Position numbers and translations under genes: made by a program. Under the pieces are notes generated by a model. That model had not been told where the DNA came from and did no database searches. It worked only from the letters and a program-made list of their open reading frames with translations. DNA of 23,935 nt from RGIG1995 sp045645205 (GTDB taxonomy: Bacteria > Bacillota > Clostridia > Oscillospirales > CAG-272): the NCBI GenBank assembly GCA_045645205.1, contig JAZRIJ010000076.1:1-23935 (forward strand), in the 5' to 3' direction. This document shows positions 7,247-14,851 of this stretch, piece by piece; within the stretch, counting starts at the first letter, position 1, and every line of letters starts with the position of its first letter.

Positions 7247-7816
7247 TTGAAACTTTTGGAAGACAGAATAAAATCGGAGGGAAAGATTTTTCCCGGTAAC
7301 ATTGTTAAGGTTGACGGATTTATAAATCAAAGAATTGACATCAAACTTCTTAAAGAAATAGGAAAAGAATTCTTCAGGCTTTTTAATGAGTCGGGAATAA
7401 ACAAGATAGTTACTATTGAATCATCGGGAATTGCATTTGCCTGCGCCGCCGCAATGGAGTTTGGGTGTGATGTTGTGTTTGCAAAGAAAGGCGGACACAA
7501 AAATATAGGTAATGATGTATACACTGAAAAGGTAGTTTCTTTTACAAAGGGAAGAGAGTACGATATCGTTATATCAAAAGAACATCTCGGACAGGGCGAC
7601 AGAGTACTTGTCATTGATGATTTTTTGGCAGAGGGGAACGCGGCGAGAGGTCTTGTGCGTATGGTTGAGTCTGCCGGTGCTGAGGTCGTCGGGGTCGGAA
7701 TAGTGATAGAAAAAGGTTTTCAGCCGGGCGGATGTGAGCTTCGTAAGAAGGGGGTACGTGTGGAATCCCTTGCTGTTATCGAGAGTATCGACGGAAATAA
7801 TATTTCATTCAGATAA
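7247..7816 (+). CDS. xpt: Xanthine phosphoribosyltransferase
   Basis: 189 residues, the family's usual size. It converts xanthine and PRPP to XMP in the cytosol, returning salvaged purine base to the GMP pathway. The start is TTG: GGGAG lies 8 bases upstream and the N-terminus MKLLEDRI is the standard Xpt beginning. Family signatures run the full length: KVDGFINQRID near the N-terminus, TIESSGIAFA, SFTKGREYDI, and the PRPP-binding loop VLVIDDFLAEGNA (residues 120-132). The C-terminal part has GIVIEKGFQPGG and VESLAVIESI. It is the first gene of an operon with a BmpA-type transporter, which supports a salvage role. In Bacillus, xpt pairs with the permease pbuX and a purine riboswitch; neither is present here. 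Confidence 0.95.
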   Translation: MKLLEDRIKSEGKIFPGNIVKVDGFINQRIDIKLLKEIGKEFFRLFNESGINKIVTIESSGIAFACAAAMEFGCDVVFAKKGGHKNIGNDVYTEKVVSFTKGREYDIVISKEHLGQGDRVLVIDDFLAEGNAARGLVRMVESAGAEVVGVGIVIEKGFQPGGCELRKKGVRVESLAVIESIDGNNISFR

Positions 7817-7819
7817 TAG

Positions 7820-7837
7820 GTATGCCTTTTTGCATAC
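7820..7837 (+). other. Small hairpin between xpt and the binding-protein gene
   Basis: GTATGC-CTTTTT-GCATAC starts 4 bases after the xpt stop. No U-tract follows, so it is not a terminator. It may be an mRNA processing or stability element. Confidence 0.35.
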
Positions 7838-7884
7838 TTGATTATAACCTAAAAAGTTTAATAAAAAACAAAGGAGAAAACACA

Positions 7885-9039
7885 ATGAAAAAATTACTTT
7901 CCATTCTTTTGGCAATGTTGTTGATTGCAGTTTCTCTTGCGTGTTTTTCATCATGCGGAAACGATAGCGATGACACATTTAAGGTAGGCGTAATTCATAT
8001 CGGCGATCCTGCTGACGGCTCGGGTTATTCTTACACACATGATGTAGGAATTGTTGAGATGCAGAAGAATCTCGGTCTTTCCGATGACCAGATTATTCGC
8101 AAACTCAATATTGCTGACAACGATGAATCAGCAATCAGAGAATCCATAGAAGCATGTATCTCCGAAGGTTGTAAAATTATCTTTACAACAAGCTACGGCT
8201 ATATGGATACAACCGAAGCGCTTGCAAAAGAGCATCCCGATGTAATTTTCTCGCATGGCACAGGCTACAAGAGCAATGAAAAAAACTTTAACAACTATTT
8301 TGGCAGAATTTATCAGGCTCGTTACCTCTCAGGTATAGCAGCAGGACTCAAGACAAAGACAAATAAGATTGGTTATGTTGCAGCATACGGTACAGAACTT
8401 GCTGAAACCTGTAGCGGAATCAACGCATTTGCGCTTGGCGTACAGTCTGTTAACCCTGAGGCTGAGGTATATGTAAAGTCTCTCAACAGCTGGTTTGATC
8501 CTGCAAATGAAACAGCTTATGCAGAAGCTCTTATCGAGATGGGGTGCGACGTTATTGCACAGCACTGCGATACAGCTAACCCCCAGATTGCTGCACAGAA
8601 CAAGAATGTATTTGGCTGCGGATACAATTCTGATATGACAGCAGAAGCTCCTAAAGCACACCTTACAGCTCCTATCTGGAACTGGGGCGTATACTACACA
8701 GCTGCTACAAAGGCGGCAATGGAAGGAACTTGGGAGGAGTTTGGCAACTACTACGGCAGTCTTGCTGACGGCCTTGTAGATGTATCAACCCTTTCTGAAA
8801 ACTGCGCTGAAAATACAGAAGAGTACATCAAGCTTGTAAAAGATCTCTTTAAAGAAGGTACATGGGATGTATTCTCCGGTGTTAAGCTTTCCTTTAAGGA
8901 TGGCGCGATTGTTAAGACAGACGCTGATCTTAAGGACAATGCAGGTAATGTAATCGTTACAGCAGGCGGTAAATCTGTTGAAGACTCCGTAATTACAGGT
9001 ACAATGAATTACTTTGTTGAGGGTGTAGAACTCAAATAA
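7885..9039 (+). CDS. BmpA/Med-type nucleoside-binding lipoprotein of ABC importer
   Basis: 384 residues. The ATG at 7885 follows AAAGGAG and begins a signal peptide (MKKLLSILLAMLLIAV); an in-frame ATG at 7822 would add 21 non-signal residues and has no ribosome site. The lipobox is FSSC, giving Cys24 as the likely lipidated residue (Cys20 is an alternative). The mature protein has the BMP fold: VGVIHIGDPADGSGYSY, an ITTSYGYMD-like strand (IFTTSYGYMD), YFGRIYQARYLSGIAAG, and a late WNWGVYYTAATKAAMEG. BMP proteins bind purine nucleosides on the outer membrane face and deliver them to the ABC permease. The following genes encode that transporter. The exact ligand is not visible; the adjacent xpt suggests purine nucleosides. 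Confidence 0.92.
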   Translation: MKKLLSILLAMLLIAVSLACFSSCGNDSDDTFKVGVIHIGDPADGSGYSYTHDVGIVEMQKNLGLSDDQIIRKLNIADNDESAIRESIEACISEGCKIIFTTSYGYMDTTEALAKEHPDVIFSHGTGYKSNEKNFNNYFGRIYQARYLSGIAAGLKTKTNKIGYVAAYGTELAETCSGINAFALGVQSVNPEAEVYVKSLNSWFDPANETAYAEALIEMGCDVIAQHCDTANPQIAAQNKNVFGCGYNSDMTAEAPKAHLTAPIWNWGVYYTAATKAAMEGTWEEFGNYYGSLADGLVDVSTLSENCAENTEEYIKLVKDLFKEGTWDVFSGVKLSFKDGAIVKTDADLKDNAGNVIVTAGGKSVEDSVITGTMNYFVEGVELK

Positions 9040-9056
9040 TTTTTAAACGACGTTAT

Positions 9057-9095
9057 AATATGCTTCTCTCCTGTAAAACGGGGGAGAAGCATATT
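9057..9095 (+). other. Strong hairpin between binding protein and transporter genes
   Basis: A perfect 12-bp stem, AATATGCTTCTC with GAGAAGCATATT (9057-9068 with 9084-9095). There is no real U-tract after it and the next gene is only about 30 bases on. It is therefore more likely a 3' stabiliser or partial terminator that raises binding-protein mRNA over transporter mRNA. Confidence 0.6.
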
Positions 9096-9127
9096 TGTAA
9101 TAAATAAACAAAAATACAGGAGAGGTT

Positions 9128-11872
9128 ATGGCAGAGGGAACACGCGGCAATGCTGCTATTGAACTAAAAAATATAAGCAAGACATTCGGTTCGGTACACG
9201 CAAACAAGGGTATAAACCTTTCGGTAAACAAAGGTGAGATACTTGCGCTTTTGGGTGAAAACGGTTCGGGAAAAACGACCCTTATGAATATGCTGTCGGG
9301 CATATATAAACCCGATGAGGGAGAAATATTTATAAACGGTGAAAGGGTTATTATTCAATCACCGGAGGACTCAAAAAGACTTGGAATAGGTATGGTACAC
9401 CAGCATTTCAAGCTTGTTGAGAAGTTTTCTGCCGCCGACAACATACTTATAGGTTCGGATAATGAAGAGGGTATAGACAAGTATTTTTTAAGAAAGAAGC
9501 GATTTAAGAAAATCGGTGAAATGAGTCGCAAATTCGGGTTTGATATAGACCCCGAAAAGTGTGTATGCGATATGGGAGTCAGCGAAAAGCAGACCGTCGA
9601 GATACTGAAGGTGCTTTATTACGGAGCAAATGTTTTGATTCTTGATGAACCGACGGCAGTGCTAACGCTTCAGGAAAAGGACAAGCTTTTCTCCATATTG
9701 CGTAAAATGAAAAAAAGCGGTTGCGCTATAATAATTATTACCCATAAGCTGAACGAGGTTCTTGAAATAAGCGACAGAGTTTCCATCTTGCGTAAGGGCG
9801 AAAGTATCGGTACGGTAAATACTGCTGAAACTACCGCAAAAGAGCTTACCGATATGATGGTTGGCCGCGCGGTTGAACTTGCTATTGAGAGGCCGCAGTG
9901 TACAAGAGAAGAAGTACTGCTGAAATTGGAAAATGTAACAGTTTCCGGAGAATCGGGGCTTAAGGCTATAGAGGATATATCCTTTGAATTGCATTCGGGC
10001 GAGATTCTCGGTGTTGCGGGTGTATCTGGATGCGGACAGAAGGAACTTTGTGAGGTTATCGCAGGACTTCAGAAGATGGACAATGGTAAGATACTGTATA
10101 AAGATATTAATATTGAAGGCAAGAGTCCGAGAGATATAATTAATCTTGGAATAAGTATGAGTTTTGTTCCCGAAGACAGACTGGGCATGGGACTTGCCGC
10201 ATCGCTTGGTATTACAGATAATATGATGCTCAAAACTTACAGCAGACCGAAATCCCCCTTTGTTGACCGTAAAAACACAAGAGAGATTGCAAAAAAGGTT
10301 ATACAAGAGCTTGAAATAAACACTCCGGGTACTGAAACTGCCGTAAGAAAACTTTCCGGCGGTAATGTACAAAAGGTGCTTGTGGGACGTGAGATAGAGT
10401 CTTCTCCTTCGGTTATTGTAACGGCATATCCAGTAAGAGGACTTGATATTAACTCTTCTTATATTATATATGATATTCTTAATGAGCAAAAGAAAAAAGG
10501 TGCAGGTGTTCTTTTTGTAGGTGAAGACCTTGATGTTATGCTTGAGCTTTGTGACAGGATTCTTGTTTTGTGTCACGGCAAGGTAACCGGTATTGTTAAT
10601 GCTAAGGAAGCGACAAAGGAACAGCTCGGTTTGCTTATGACAAATGCAGGCGAGGCAGAGCAAAAATATGACAAAAAGACTGAAATTGCTGAAAACAGCG
10701 AGGTTGAATATGAGTTTAAAGGAAACACCTCGGCTAAGAAGCACAGAAAACACAAAGAACCGCTTGTTCATCTTATAAAAAGAGATGTTTTGCCTTTGTG
10801 GAAAACCTCTTTGATATATTTTACATCTGTAATGATAGCATTGATTTTAGGCGGATTGCTTGTAATGGCAAACAGCGCAAACCCAATAAGCTATTATTCA
10901 AGCATATTTATCGGGTGTTTTAAGAATTCCATAAATTTGAACGGTCTTATAAGACAGATAATCCCTTTGACGATAACATCTCTCGGAATAGCGTTTGCAT
11001 TTAAAATGAAATTTTGGAATGTAGGCGGCGAGGGGCAGTTTATTGGGGGAGCGATTGCGGCAACAGCGGTTGCTCATCTGTTCAGAGCGAGTGACACATC
11101 AAGTATAGTTGTTTTGATTTGTATGTTTATTGCAGGCGCTGTAGGCGGCGGGATTGTGGGACTTATTCCTGCTGTGCTGAAGGTCAAGTTTGGTACAAAC
11201 GAAACTCTTCTTACGCTTATGCTTAACTATATCGTGCTTTACTTCTTTACTTATTTGAAGAAGACATACTATTTTGGACAGTTGAATTTGCAGGGAACTC
11301 CGAACAACAGAGATTTTGCGCAGCTTGCGGAAAATGCAAGACTTCCACAGATCAAAATAGGCGGTATTGCTTTTGATATATCTCTTGTTTTTGCCCTTGT
11401 TTTTGTTGTTGTATGCTACATCTATTTCAGAAAGACAAAACAGGGTTATGAGATATCGATCGTAGGCGACAGTATAAATACAGCGAAGTACGCAGGTATG
11501 AATGTACCGAAGATCATAATCAGAACTATGTTTATAAGCGCGGCAGTCATTGGTATTGCAGGTATGTTCCAGGTGTCGGGTATTGCAACCTCCTACCGTT
11601 TGAGTACGGGTATAACCAGTGAGGTAGGTTGGACTGGCGTTATCGTTGCATGGCTGGCGAAGCTTAATCCCGTCGGTATTCTCGTAACATCTGTGCTTAT
11701 GTGCATACTTTCAAAGGGGTCAAGCGTTGCAGAAAGCGCGTTCAGCATTTCACCTGCCGTATCATCTATTTTGCAGGGAATTATACTGTTTGCAGTTCTT
11801 GCGGCAGACTTCTTTATCAACTATAAGCTTGTACTTAACATAAAGTCAAAAAATGAAGGAGGCAAAAAATGA
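9128..11872 (+). CDS. Nucleoside ABC transporter: duplicated ATPase fused to permease
   Basis: 914 residues, with AGGAGAGG ahead of the ATG. Residues 1 to about 505 form the two-domain ATPase of the NupO/YufO type. NBD1 has Walker A GENGSGKTT (43-51), an atypical signature GVSEKQTVEILK, Walker B VLILDEPTAVLT and the H-loop IIITHKLNEV. NBD2 has a degenerate Walker A (GVSGCGQKEL, normal for this family), LSGGN (409-413) and a Walker-B-like VIVTAYPVRGLD. After a charged Lys/Glu-rich linker (about 505-555), residues to 914 form the NupP/YufP-type permease with many membrane helices and the motif KMKFWNVGGEGQFIGG. In Bacillus these are separate proteins; here one frame covers both, with no stop between. 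It pairs with the next permease and the BmpA protein. Confidence 0.92.
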   Translation: MAEGTRGNAAIELKNISKTFGSVHANKGINLSVNKGEILALLGENGSGKTTLMNMLSGIYKPDEGEIFINGERVIIQSPEDSKRLGIGMVHQHFKLVEKFSAADNILIGSDNEEGIDKYFLRKKRFKKIGEMSRKFGFDIDPEKCVCDMGVSEKQTVEILKVLYYGANVLILDEPTAVLTLQEKDKLFSILRKMKKSGCAIIIITHKLNEVLEISDRVSILRKGESIGTVNTAETTAKELTDMMVGRAVELAIERPQCTREEVLLKLENVTVSGESGLKAIEDISFELHSGEILGVAGVSGCGQKELCEVIAGLQKMDNGKILYKDINIEGKSPRDIINLGISMSFVPEDRLGMGLAASLGITDNMMLKTYSRPKSPFVDRKNTREIAKKVIQELEINTPGTETAVRKLSGGNVQKVLVGREIESSPSVIVTAYPVRGLDINSSYIIYDILNEQKKKGAGVLFVGEDLDVMLELCDRILVLCHGKVTGIVNAKEATKEQLGLLMTNAGEAEQKYDKKTEIAENSEVEYEFKGNTSAKKHRKHKEPLVHLIKRDVLPLWKTSLIYFTSVMIALILGGLLVMANSANPISYYSSIFIGCFKNSINLNGLIRQIIPLTITSLGIAFAFKMKFWNVGGEGQFIGGAIAATAVAHLFRASDTSSIVVLICMFIAGAVGGGIVGLIPAVLKVKFGTNETLLTLMLNYIVLYFFTYLKKTYYFGQLNLQGTPNNRDFAQLAENARLPQIKIGGIAFDISLVFALVFVVVCYIYFRKTKQGYEISIVGDSINTAKYAGMNVPKIIIRTMFISAAVIGIAGMFQVSGIATSYRLSTGITSEVGWTGVIVAWLAKLNPVGILVTSVLMCILSKGSSVAESAFSISPAVSSILQGIILFAVLAADFFINYKLVLNIKSKNEGGKK

Positions 11873-12855
11873 ATACGATAATTAAATTCCTTTTTTACTC
11901 CATCAGAATGGGCGTGCCGTTGCTTTTTGGTACGGTAGGTGAGATAGTGTCCGAAAAGTCGGGAAGTCTTAATCTTGGTGTTGAAGGACTTATGGCTATG
12001 GGGGCGATCGGCGGATATTATTTCGGTTGTAAGACAAACAGTATAATAGTAGCAATTCTTGCGGCATTTTTGTGCGCGGCGTTGGGCGGACTGATCTATG
12101 CCTTTCTTACTGTAACCTTTCAGGCAAATCAGAATGTTACGGGTCTTACATTAACGATCTTCGGTGTAGGCGTATATGAGTTTTTCGGCAGGTCTCTGAC
12201 AAGCTCAGGTGCATTTCCCGTAATGGATGAAGCTTCGCAGATGGTGTTTATGAAAGAAGATATAGAGATCCCTTTCCTTTCTGATATACCTTATTTGGGT
12301 GATGTTTTGTTCTCTCATAATATTCTTGTATATCTTGCAGTTGCGGTCGCTGTTTTGCTTTGGGTATACATGGCGAAGACAAAGAGGGGTTTGAAGCTTC
12401 GCGCAACGGGTGAAAATTACGGTGCGGCAGATGCTTGCGGTGTAAACGTATCTCTCTACCGTTATGTACATACGGTGTGCGGCGCAGGTATATCGGGCAT
12501 TGGCGGTCTCTATCTCGGCGTTGTAATAAACGGCGGGGCATGGAACGAGAGCTGGATAAACGGTATGGGCTGGATCGCGGTCGCGCTTGTAATTTTTGCA
12601 AAGTGGAATCCCGCAAGAGCTATTTTCGGCTCATTCTTGTTTGGCGCATTGACTGTTCTTCAGTCTTGGAAGGGCAATCTTAAAGATGCTTTTCCCGGTG
12701 TTCTTGGCTGGTTAGATATGATACCCAACGAGTTCTATCAGATGCTTCCATTTGTTATAACATTTGCAGTTCTTATTGTGTCATCAATCCGCGACAAAGG
12801 CAAAGGCGATCAGCCTACCTGCTGCGGTATAAACTACTACAGAGAAGAAAGATAG
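11869..12855 (+). CDS. Nucleoside ABC transporter permease (NupQ/YufQ type)
   Basis: 328 residues. Its ATG overlaps the previous stop by four bases (ATGA), showing tight translational coupling. The sequence is hydrophobic throughout, with about 8-10 membrane helices, and carries family motifs LLFGTVGEIVSEKSGSLNLG and GVEGLMAMGAIGGY near the N-terminus, TKRGLKLRATGEN in the middle loop, and WNPARAIFGSFLFGAL late. It should form the heteromeric channel with the permease half of the fused protein and import nucleosides captured by the BmpA lipoprotein. It is the last gene of the operon, ending just before a strong terminator. Confidence 0.93.
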   Translation: MNTIIKFLFYSIRMGVPLLFGTVGEIVSEKSGSLNLGVEGLMAMGAIGGYYFGCKTNSIIVAILAAFLCAALGGLIYAFLTVTFQANQNVTGLTLTIFGVGVYEFFGRSLTSSGAFPVMDEASQMVFMKEDIEIPFLSDIPYLGDVLFSHNILVYLAVAVAVLLWVYMAKTKRGLKLRATGENYGAADACGVNVSLYRYVHTVCGAGISGIGGLYLGVVINGGAWNESWINGMGWIAVALVIFAKWNPARAIFGSFLFGALTVLQSWKGNLKDAFPGVLGWLDMIPNEFYQMLPFVITFAVLIVSSIRDKGKGDQPTCCGINYYREER

Positions 12856-12862
12856 TATGCAA

Positions 12863-12899
12863 AAACTCCCTTTCGTTATATCAACGCGAAAGGGAGTTT
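12863..12899. terminator. Bidirectional intrinsic terminator
   Basis: A 13-bp stem AAACTCCCTTTCG/CGAAAGGGAGTTT (12863-12875 with 12887-12899) with an 11-base loop. The minus strand ends in TTTTT after the stem; the plus strand has a weaker T run. It separates the transporter operon from converging spoVAC. Confidence 0.85.
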
Positions 12900-12906
12900 C
12901 AAAGTT

Positions 12907-13350
12907 TTAGATCATTTGCACTATCCAATAAAACACTCCATATACAACACTCGCCACCGTGCCGTACATGATAACGGGGCCTGCTATTGTAAATATCTTT
13001 GTACCTACACCGAGAATCCAGCCCTCTGCTTTTGTGTCAAGGGCAGGAGATACAACGGCGTTTGCAAAACCTGTTATGGGTACAAGCGTACCTGCGCCTG
13101 CATGCTTTGCAAGCTTATCGAATACTCCGAGACCTGTGAATATTGCCGTTAAAAATATTAATGTTACCGGAACCAATATTTTAACTGTTTCTTCTTTGAT
13201 TGAAAGCTTGAGGTAGAAGTTAAACAAAAGCTCCGCAAACGTGCAAATTAATCCGCCTACGACAAAGGCTTTTGTGCAATCGAGAAAAAGAGGAGATTTT
13301 CTCGCTGTTTTATCTGCATATTTTTGATATTCACTTTTTTTGTTTCCCAT
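12907..13350 (-). CDS. spoVAC: Stage V sporulation protein AC
   Basis: 147 residues, usual for SpoVAC. SpoVA proteins form the inner-spore-membrane channel that takes up Ca-dipicolinate during sporulation and releases it in germination. The ATG at 13350 is chosen over an in-frame ATG at 13395 because GAAGGG lies about 10 bases upstream and MGNKKSEYQKYADK then matches SpoVAC N-termini. Family signatures: KAFVVGGLICTFAE, GVFDKLAKHAGAG, VPITGFANAVVSPAL, and EGWILGVGTKIFTIAGPVI, with about four membrane helices. SpoVAD and SpoVAE normally follow; here the next feature is a terminator and the opposing operon, so this copy is solitary. A hairpin lies directly before the start codon. No convincing SigG promoter was found. 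Confidence 0.93.
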   Translation of the reverse strand: MGNKKSEYQKYADKTARKSPLFLDCTKAFVVGGLICTFAELLFNFYLKLSIKEETVKILVPVTLIFLTAIFTGLGVFDKLAKHAGAGTLVPITGFANAVVSPALDTKAEGWILGVGTKIFTIAGPVIMYGTVASVVYGVFYWIVQMI

Positions 13351-13351
13351 A

Positions 13352-13399
13352 AAAAATGCACCCTTCAGAAATATATTTGAAAAGAGTATGTGCATTTTT
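13352..13399 (-). promoter_or_regulatory. Hairpin immediately before the spoVAC start codon
   Basis: On the minus strand AAAAATGCAC (13399-13390) pairs perfectly with GTGCATTTTT (13361-13352), enclosing a 28-base loop that holds the GAAGGG ribosome site. One further T follows, then the ATG. It could end SLH-gene transcripts (stem plus T-run) or control spoVAC translation. Confidence 0.5.
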
Positions 13400-13422
13400 G
13401 ATGTAAATTATAGGTTGTTTTG

Positions 13423-14733
13423 TTATTTTAATTTCATTTCAAATACGTTGCAAAAGATTTTTGCCGCCTGCGCATTGGTTACATTTGAGTTTGGCGAATA
13501 TCTTCCGTCACTAAGAGCTTCCATAATATTAAGCTCAGCTAAGGTTGCGACATCTTCCTGCGCCCATGATGGAATATCATTACTGTCGCTGAATACCACA
13601 GATTTTTTATCGCACTGAGCGTTAATAATATTATTTATCATAACAGCCGCTTCTGCTCTTGTTATGGGTGAATTGGGGTAGAAGAAGACTCCTTGATCCT
13701 TTTTCGTACCGCTTATATAGCCTTTCTGTACAGCGTATGCGACATAACCTTTTAAGGCTGTGGGAATATCACTGTCATCAACAAAAACCGTATCGACTGA
13801 AATGAGTGTATCTTCTAGTCCTGCCGCTTTAAGAGCCATAACTAAAAATTCTGCTTTTGTGGGGGTACTGTCGGGAGCAAAGCACAATTTTCCTTCAATT
13901 ATTTTGCCTGACATAATATCATATGCGGAAGCTTTAACTGCATCGTTATGTTCTTCACGTCGGAGCATATCGGTATAAAATATGTTGTCGTTATTCTTCT
14001 CAACAACTATTTCGACCCATGCTTTTTCGGAACGGTTTCCGTATATATCGAAGACAACATATTCAAATTTATCTTTTCCTGTGTAGTCACTTGCGGGTGT
14101 ATATGTAAAGCTGCCCTTGTTGCTATCGGTAAAGCTTACAATACCGTGTTTAGCTTCTGTAGTAACTTCAAAAATCATTTGGTCATTTTCGCTGTCCTCG
14201 GCATGTAGGGTTGAATAAACCATAATGTTTTTTTGAGTTGTCAGCTTTTCGCTGTTTATAACATCTTCACTTATAACCGGAGCAGTATTTATTTCGGGCA
14301 AAAGGTAAAGACTGCATTTAATAGGAGTTTCACAGCTTATTCCATTTCCTGAAAAGCGGAAGGTAGCAGATGATACATCGGCAGATTCTGGTACAAAGCG
14401 AAGCTTGTTCATGTCGGTTTTGTATACTGTCTGGTTTGCGATAACAGGAACGTTTCCAAGATATAGTTTGCCCTCAAACTCGGAGGGAAGGGTGTTTATT
14501 GTAACTGATTTTATGTTTTCAAGACCTAAAAATTCCTCAAAGTCAGTGCTTGTCAGATATAGCGCGTTGTTTGTCAAACCGCTTTTTCTCATTTGAAGAT
14601 CGCTTGCAATTATTGAAAGAGCAGGGGATACGGGCGTTTGGGAGTCTTGCTTTGCCGATGCATTCCAACACAGCGGAATAATAAATACGGCGACTGAAAT
14701 TAGCAGGAAAAATATTTTTTTCATTTGATTCAT
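13423..14733 (-). CDS. Secreted SLH-domain surface protein with Big_9-like domain
   Basis: 436 residues. GGAGGT lies 6 bases before the ATG at 14733. A signal peptide (MNQMKK then hydrophobic, ending WNASA) directs export. An N-terminal part of unknown fold (about 27-145) is followed by a cadherin/Big_9-like beta domain (about 150-250) with the hallmark GSFTYTPASDYTGKDKFEYV. Three SLH repeats close the protein (about 260-436), marked by FAPDSTPTKAEFLVMAL, SPITRAEAAVMINN and SNVTNAQAAKIFCNV. SLH domains bind pyruvylated secondary cell-wall polymer, so this protein should sit on the cell wall. It lies 72 bases upstream of spoVAC on the same strand, but the intervening hairpin may separate them. 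No catalytic domain was seen. Confidence 0.88.
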   Translation of the reverse strand: MNQMKKIFFLLISVAVFIIPLCWNASAKQDSQTPVSPALSIIASDLQMRKSGLTNNALYLTSTDFEEFLGLENIKSVTINTLPSEFEGKLYLGNVPVIANQTVYKTDMNKLRFVPESADVSSATFRFSGNGISCETPIKCSLYLLPEINTAPVISEDVINSEKLTTQKNIMVYSTLHAEDSENDQMIFEVTTEAKHGIVSFTDSNKGSFTYTPASDYTGKDKFEYVVFDIYGNRSEKAWVEIVVEKNNDNIFYTDMLRREEHNDAVKASAYDIMSGKIIEGKLCFAPDSTPTKAEFLVMALKAAGLEDTLISVDTVFVDDSDIPTALKGYVAYAVQKGYISGTKKDQGVFFYPNSPITRAEAAVMINNIINAQCDKKSVVFSDSNDIPSWAQEDVATLAELNIMEALSDGRYSPNSNVTNAQAAKIFCNVFEMKLK

Positions 14734-14772
14734 AAAGATACCTCCAAAATATATGTTGTTAATAAAATATCA

Positions 14773-14801
14773 TTGAAATAAAATACTGTATGTAGTATAA
14801 T
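14773..14801 (+). promoter_or_regulatory. Sigma-A promoter of the DUF3810 gene
   Basis: TTGAAA (14773-14778), a 17-base spacer and TATAAT (14796-14801). It lies 50 bases before the ATG at 14852. Confidence 0.7.
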
Positions 14802-14851
14802 AGATATGCCGAAGTTAAAATATGTATGATAATATAATACGGAGAAAAAAG

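Noticed and set aside
7190..7250. Purine riboswitch upstream of xpt
   Set aside because: The leader after the predicted start is about 27 bases and none of the conserved purine-aptamer segments are present.
9054..9059. TATAAT between the binding-protein and ATPase genes as a second promoter
   Set aside because: No -35 at a workable distance, and the bases are part of the 12-bp hairpin.
9662..10771. Long (369-codon) minus-strand frame opposite the ABC ATPase
   Set aside because: It lies fully inside a clear plus-strand gene, has no ribosome site or recognisable domain, and its Cys/Ser/Tyr-rich composition is typical of an antisense shadow.
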